Shown: positions 60,055 to 64,000 of the stretch, in pieces
Layout: each line of letters starts with the position of its first letter
Position numbering within the stretch: position 1 is the stretch's first letter
Assembly: GCA_963791635.1 (NCBI GenBank)
Contig: CAWBTC010000005.1
Span: 1,240,001 to 1,304,000 of the forward strand
From: VFMC01 sp963791635
GTDB lineage: Bacteria; Actinomycetota; Acidimicrobiia; Acidimicrobiales; Ilumatobacteraceae
Direction: 5' to 3'
Length of the DNA stretch: 64,000 bases
Program-made: the position numbers and the translations under genes
The notes under the pieces: generated by a model
What the model saw: only the letters and a program-made list of their open reading frames with translations
The model's database searches: none
Told to the model about the DNA's origin: nothing

Positions 60055-62510
60055 GCACCGCCGTCTCGATTCCGGATCGCGCGCGCGTGGTGGTGATCGG
60101 CGGCGGCATCATCGGGACCTCGGTCGCCTATCACCTCGCCCATGCCGGCTGGCGAGACGTGGTGCTGCTGGAGCGTGACCAACTCACCTCGGGCACCACG
60201 TGGCACGCCGCTGGTCTGATGGTCACGTTCGGCTCGCTCAGCGAGACATCGACGTCGATGCGCCAGTACACGCGAGACCTGTACGCGAACCTCGAAGCCG
60301 AGACGGGCCTCGCCACCGGCTTCGCGCCGGTCGGGTTCGTCGAACTCGCGAGCGATCCCGACCGTCTCGAGGAGTACCGGCGCGTGTCGGCGTTCAATCG
60401 CCGGTGCGGAGTCGACGTGCACGAGATCTCGGCCCGCGAAGTGGCCGACATGTTCCCCATCGCCCGCACCGACGATGTGCTCGCCGGCTTCTACGTGCCC
60501 GGCGACGGACGCGTGAACCCGGTGGACGCCACGATGTCGATGGCGAGGGGCGCGCGTCTGCAGGGCGCCACGATCGTGCAGGGAGTGAGCGCCACCGACG
60601 TTGAGTCGGCCAACGGCCGCGTCACCGGGGTGGTGACCGATCAGGGCACGATCGAGTGCGAGTACGTCGTGAACTGCACAGGCATGTGGGCGCGCCAGTT
60701 GGGCGAACGCCACGGAGTGAACGTGCCGCTGCAGGCGGCGGAGCACTACTACCTGATCACCGAGCAGATCGAGGGCATGGACGGCTCGTGGCCCGTCATC
60801 GAGGACCCGGCGAACCACGGCTACTACCGCGAGGAGGTCGGCGGGCTGATGATCGGCCTGTTCGAGCCGGTCTGCGCGCCGTGGAACGTCGGCCGCATCC
60901 CCGACGACTCGTCGTTCACCTCGCTCCAGCCCGATTGGGACCGCATGGGTCCGTACCTCGAACGGGCGATGAGCCGTGTGCCGATCAGCTCCGAGATCGG
61001 CATCCGCACCTTCTTCTGCGGACCCGAGAGCTTCACCCCCGACCTCGCCCCGGTGGTCGGCGAGGCGCCGGAGCTGCGCAACTACTTCGTGTGCGCCGGC
61101 CTCAATTCGATCGGCATCCTCACCGGCGGCGGCCTCGGCCGCGTCGTGGCCCACTGGGTCATGTCCGGTCGGCCCGATGTCGACGTCACCGGCTTCAACA
61201 TCGATCGGCTGCAGCGCTACCAGGCCAACCCCGAGTACCGCCGGACGCGCACGGTCGAGTCGCTCGGCATGGTCTATGCGTGTCACTACCCGAACCGGTC
61301 GATGCAGACGGCCCGAGGCGCGAAGCGATCGCCGTTGCACGACCGGCTGTCGGCCGAGGGTGCATGGTTCAAGGACGTCAGCGGTTGGGAAGGAGCTGAT
61401 TGGTACGCCGGCGCCGGACGAACACCTGACCCGGGTGCGCTCACCTGGGGCCGACCTGCGTTCTGGAGCACGTGGGTGGCCGAGCACCGCGCCTGCCGTG
61501 AGGGCGTGATCGTGATGGACATGTCGTTCATGTCGAAGTTCCGAGTGCAGGGACGCGATGCAGGAGTCGTGGTCGATCGTCTGTCGGCGAACGCGGTGAA
61601 CACCGACGCAGGCCTCATCACCTACACCCAGTGGCTCAACGATGCGGGCACCCTGGAGGCCGATCTCACGGTCACCAAGCTCGGTGACGACGAGTTCTTC
61701 GTGGTCGCCACCGACACCGCCCATCGCCACGTGGAGACACGACTTCGCCGGCATGCCGAACCGCACCATGCATTCGTCACCGACGTCACGTCCGGGCTCG
61801 CCCAGATCAACGTGCAGGGGCCACGTTCGCGCGAGCTGCTGCAGACGCTCACGAGCGCCGATCTCTCGAACGAGGCGTTCCCGTTCCGCAGTGCTCGCGA
61901 GATCGATCTCGGTCTCGCCCGAGTGCTGTGCGTGCGGATCACCTACGTCGGTGAGCTCGGATACGAGCTGTACGTGCCCACCGAGCAGGCCGTGCACGTC
62001 TACGAACGCATCATCGCAGCCGGCCCGGCGTTCGGCCTGCGCCACGCCGGGTTGAAGGCACTCGCCAGCCTGCGGATGGAGAAGGGCTACCGGGACTACG
62101 GCCACGACATCGACAACACCGACGGTGTGCTCGAAGCCGGCCTCGGGTTCGCGGTCGCGCTCGACAAGCCGGGCGGTTTCATCGGGCGCGACGCCGTCGC
62201 TGCTCGCCGGGCAGAGGGTCCACTCACGCGCCGCATCGTGCAGGTGCAGCTCACCGATCCCGACCCGTTGATGTTCCACGCCGAGGTCGTGTACCGCACC
62301 GGGAAGCCGGTCGGATACATCCGCGCTGCGAGCTATGGTCACACCCTCGGTGGTGCCGTCGGCTTGGCGATGATCGAGGCCGGCGAACCCGTCACGAAGG
62401 CATACCTGGCCGATGCCACATGGACCGTTGATGTCGCCGGCACTCAGCATCCGGCCGTGGCGTCGATGTCACCGCTGTACGACCCGACGAACGCACGCAT
62501 CAGGGCGTGA
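60051..62510 (+). CDS. Dimethylglycine/sarcosine dehydrogenase-like flavoprotein
   Basis: An 819-aa two-part enzyme that oxidatively demethylates N-methyl amino acids and passes the one-carbon unit to folate. Residues 10-400: DAO domain with VVVIGGGIIGTSVAYHLAHAG, and SGTTWHAAGLMV, whose His corresponds to the covalent FAD site of mammalian DMGDH/SARDH. Then an FAO_M-type linker (MVYACHYPNRSMQTARG, PLHDRLSAEGAWF), and residues about 470-819 are GCV_T plus C-terminal barrel (LSANAVNTDAGLITYTQWLND, INVQGPRSRELLQTL, ITYVGELGYELYVP). Coupled to TetR. Dimethylglycine versus sarcosine cannot be decided. Confidence 0.88.
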   Translation: MSTAVSIPDRARVVVIGGGIIGTSVAYHLAHAGWRDVVLLERDQLTSGTTWHAAGLMVTFGSLSETSTSMRQYTRDLYANLEAETGLATGFAPVGFVELASDPDRLEEYRRVSAFNRRCGVDVHEISAREVADMFPIARTDDVLAGFYVPGDGRVNPVDATMSMARGARLQGATIVQGVSATDVESANGRVTGVVTDQGTIECEYVVNCTGMWARQLGERHGVNVPLQAAEHYYLITEQIEGMDGSWPVIEDPANHGYYREEVGGLMIGLFEPVCAPWNVGRIPDDSSFTSLQPDWDRMGPYLERAMSRVPISSEIGIRTFFCGPESFTPDLAPVVGEAPELRNYFVCAGLNSIGILTGGGLGRVVAHWVMSGRPDVDVTGFNIDRLQRYQANPEYRRTRTVESLGMVYACHYPNRSMQTARGAKRSPLHDRLSAEGAWFKDVSGWEGADWYAGAGRTPDPGALTWGRPAFWSTWVAEHRACREGVIVMDMSFMSKFRVQGRDAGVVVDRLSANAVNTDAGLITYTQWLNDAGTLEADLTVTKLGDDEFFVVATDTAHRHVETRLRRHAEPHHAFVTDVTSGLAQINVQGPRSRELLQTLTSADLSNEAFPFRSAREIDLGLARVLCVRITYVGELGYELYVPTEQAVHVYERIIAAGPAFGLRHAGLKALASLRMEKGYRDYGHDIDNTDGVLEAGLGFAVALDKPGGFIGRDAVAARRAEGPLTRRIVQVQLTDPDPLMFHAEVVYRTGKPVGYIRAASYGHTLGGAVGLAMIEAGEPVTKAYLADATWTVDVAGTQHPAVASMSPLYDPTNARIRA

Positions 62511-62934
62511 AGGTCCACGAGAGCGTCACGGCCTCCTCGGGCGGCGCCGCTCCGGCGGACCGGTAGGTCGCGAGCGCTCCTGCATTGTCGCCCTCGGTCG
62601 GTACCCACATCCCGTAGCAGCCGCTGGTGCGGGCGATGTGCAACAGCTCACGCACGAGCGCGCTCGCGATCCCCTGCCGGCGGTACGGCTCGTCGACACC
62701 CAACTCGTACACGAACATCTCCACACCCTTGTCCGGGTGAACGGTCTCGACACCGCTGATGAACCCCACGGCCTCGTCACCGAGGTACGCGATCAGCAGG
62801 TGGTGACCCTGCCTCGTGAGGAACTGCGTGGTCCAGTCGCGCCGTGGCGTCGCATCGAACAAGATTGCCGCGTCGAGCACCGCCTGTTCATCGCCGGCGC
62901 CCATCTGCCGAATCTCGAACAACGCCTCGCCCAT
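62500..62934 (-). CDS. GNAT family acetyltransferase (AAC(3)-I-like)
   Basis: A 144-aa acetyltransferase from MGEALFEIRQMGAGDEQ (62934). The acetyl-CoA loop is in YELGVDEPYRRQGIASALVREL (R-R-Q-G-I-A), and the preceding GDEAVGFISGVE and the YGMWVPTEGDNAGALATYRSAGA end are typical of AAC(3)-I-related GNATs. Resistance activity is not implied; most relatives act on unknown amines. Its 3' end overlaps the dehydrogenase gene by 11 nt, convergent. Longer upstream starts lack similarity. Confidence 0.8.
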   Translation of the reverse strand: MGEALFEIRQMGAGDEQAVLDAAILFDATPRRDWTTQFLTRQGHHLLIAYLGDEAVGFISGVETVHPDKGVEMFVYELGVDEPYRRQGIASALVRELLHIARTSGCYGMWVPTEGDNAGALATYRSAGAAPPEEAVTLSWTFTP

Positions 62935-62995
62935 GTCGCGATCGTAAACGCCGGGCACGACCCGAACCCGCCCCATCCGAGTCCCAGCCCCCCAC

Positions 62996-63057
62996 CCGAG
63001 TGGCACAGTGTCGAACCGAGTGGCACGCGCCACCCCGGGGTGGCGGCTGGCACTCGG
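62996..63057. promoter_or_regulatory. Repeats and palindrome in the divergent GNAT-MFS promoter region
   Basis: CCGAGTGGCAC occurs at 62996-63006 and 63017-63027. CACTCGG at 63051-63057 is inverted relative to them. Between them lies a perfect 18-bp palindrome, CGCCACCCCGGGGTGGCG (63028-63045). The composite inverted repeat 63017-63057 sits about 100 nt upstream of the MFS start and is a good operator candidate. Confidence 0.55.
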
Positions 63058-63152
63058 ATGGCACGGACCGATCGTCGACTCGCTCGGGTCGTGTGCGTCC
63101 GAACTCGGCGCGTAGGTTCGGCCGCACGTCTCACGCATCCACGGTCCCGGGC

Positions 63153-64000
63153 TTGTCCCAGCGTCAGCTCGTCACGGTGCTCGGCGCGCTGATCATGGCG
63201 GTGTTCCTCGCATCGCTCGACACGACGATCATCTCGACCGCGCTGCCCACCATCGCGGGTCAGTTCAATGCATTCGAGAGCTTTGCGTGGGTTGGGACCG
63301 CGTACATCGTCACCTCCACGATCGCCACGCCGCTGCTGGGCAAGCTCAGCGACATCTACGGGCGGCGGCTGATCTTCCAGTTCGCGATGGCCGTGTTCCT
63401 CGTCGGCTCCGTGCTGTGCGGTCTGGCCCAGAACATGGGGCAGCTGATCGGCTTCCGCGCGCTGCAGGGCCTCGGCGGCGGGGCGATCCAGGCGCTCGCG
63501 TTCTCGATCCTCGGCGACATCCTCCCGCCCCGCGAGCGCGGCAGGTACATCGGCTACTTCACCATCGCGTTCGCCGGCTCGGCGATCATGGGCCCGCTCA
63601 TCGGCGGCTTCATCATCGAGCACTGGAGCTGGCCGTGGATCTTCTACATCAACGTGCCGTTCTGCATCGTCGTGTCAGCTGTGTGCGAACGAGCGCTGCG
63701 CCTGCCGTTCAAGCGACGCCACGCGAAGCTCGACTACCTGGGCGCAGCGCTGCTGTCCGGCGGGCTCGCCTGCCTGATGATCGGACTCGAGGAGGGCCGC
63801 AAGGGTTGGACCGACACGAACACGCTCGTCCTGTTCGGTTCCGCGCTCGTGCTGCTGGTCGGCTTCATCGCCCAGGAACGGCGGGCGAGCGACCCGATGA
63901 TCCCGCTGCGGCTCTTCTCAAACCCGGTCGTGCGCACGTGCGCACTGCTCGGCATGTTCGCCGGCGCGGTCGCGTTCGGCGGCAACCAGTTCCTGCCGTT
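63153..64000 (+). CDS. DHA2-type MFS drug exporter (partial, runs off window)
   Basis: The N-terminal about 280 residues of a 14-helix EmrB/QacA-like proton-coupled exporter. The TTG at 63153 gives SQRQLVTVLGALIMAVFLASLDTTIISTALPTIA; GTG 63177 is another option. Motifs: D1 LDTTIISTALPTI in helix 1, motif A GKLSDIYGRRLIF, motif B RALQGLGGGAIQ, motif C GSAIMGPLIGGFI. The right edge cuts the gene near helix 8. Substrate unknown. The upstream palindrome suggests repressor control. Confidence 0.88.
   Translation, partial: MSQRQLVTVLGALIMAVFLASLDTTIISTALPTIAGQFNAFESFAWVGTAYIVTSTIATPLLGKLSDIYGRRLIFQFAMAVFLVGSVLCGLAQNMGQLIGFRALQGLGGGAIQALAFSILGDILPPRERGRYIGYFTIAFAGSAIMGPLIGGFIIEHWSWPWIFYINVPFCIVVSAVCERALRLPFKRRHAKLDYLGAALLSGGLACLMIGLEEGRKGWTDTNTLVLFGSALVLLVGFIAQERRASDPMIPLRLFSNPVVRTCALLGMFAGAVAFGGNQFLP

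Noticed and set aside
59676..62450. 924-aa minus-strand ORF opposite the dehydrogenase; likewise 11804-13525, 19827-21638, 18628-20142 and 51307-52929
   Set aside because: Long antisense frames are expected at this G+C content. Their translations are Arg/His/Asp/Val-rich with no domain, and the opposite strand encodes clear protein families.
1..64000. tRNA, rRNA or prophage genes
   Set aside because: I saw no tRNA-like cloverleaf, rRNA sequence, integrase or phage structural gene by eye; a covariance-model scan could still find a small RNA.

Overview
This is a GC-rich window (roughly two-thirds G+C, frequent GTG/TTG starts, many 4-nt ATGA/GTGA/TTGA overlaps) of ordinary bacterial chromosome. 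The gene set points to an actinobacterium, most likely an Ilumatobacter-like member of the Acidimicrobiia: mycothiol-linked DinB-like isomerase family, F420-type LLM oxidoreductase, DUF2510-CPBP protease, LigD-type polymerase and secreted proteins built from Cys-containing DTR...SNLN...VDVxGWF modules. The taxonomic placement is an inference from protein families. I see no rRNA, tRNA, CRISPR array, IS element or prophage.

Layout. 1-11.8 kb: end of a NuoF-like subunit, Nei2-type DNA glycosylase, a truncated GrpB-like ORF, a vapBC pair, a P-loop kinase, panC, DUF2510-CPBP protease, amine oxidase-like flavoprotein, secreted M1 aminopeptidase, ProA-like dehydrogenase, DinB-like isomerase and an MBL hydrolase. 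11.8-18.7 kb: type I sulfatase with a TauE/SafE permease, DUF72, a frameshifted 2OG-Fe(II) dioxygenase, an ArsR/SRPBCC pair and a GNAT. 18.7-27.3 kb: enolase-superfamily racemase/OSBS-like enzyme with a fused BCCP-carboxyltransferase, LigD polymerase domain, CAP lipoprotein, phosphotransferase, LLM oxidoreductase and RF3. 27.4-39.1 kb: a cell-surface/signalling block with a PAS-GGDEF-EAL protein, an ECF sigma factor with its membrane partner, two secreted SGNH hydrolases with three repeat modules each, and an acyltransferase-SGNH protein split by a repeat-associated frameshift. 39.2-41.6 kb: an overlapping operon of DUF4097 protein, class III nucleotide cyclase and GH84 glycosidase.

41.7-58.3 kb is the most distinctive part. 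It holds three paralogous secreted subtilases (S8 family, I9-like propeptide) that end in about 17 pentapeptides with Trp at every fifth residue. The first two are preceded by an identical 229-bp direct repeat and a tiny signal-peptide-like ORF that overlaps the protease start as TGATG. The second and third are each followed by an 870-aa membrane-GAF-GGDEF-EAL protein, so a protease plus c-di-GMP enzyme unit is tandemly duplicated. A GcvT-like/FAD oxidoreductase/pirin operon lies between copies 1 and 2. The second protease carries about eight single-base insertions.

58.3-64 kb: another 2OG-Fe(II) dioxygenase, a TetR regulator coupled to a dimethylglycine/sarcosine dehydrogenase-like enzyme, a GNAT, and the start of a DHA2-type MFS exporter running off the window.

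Several genes (15290-16238, 17048-17937, 37007-39071, 45209-46814, 48452-50464) are broken by small indels. Those in short tandem repeats may be biological slippage. The isolated +1 insertions could equally be sequencing errors, so those entries are flagged rather than declared dead.
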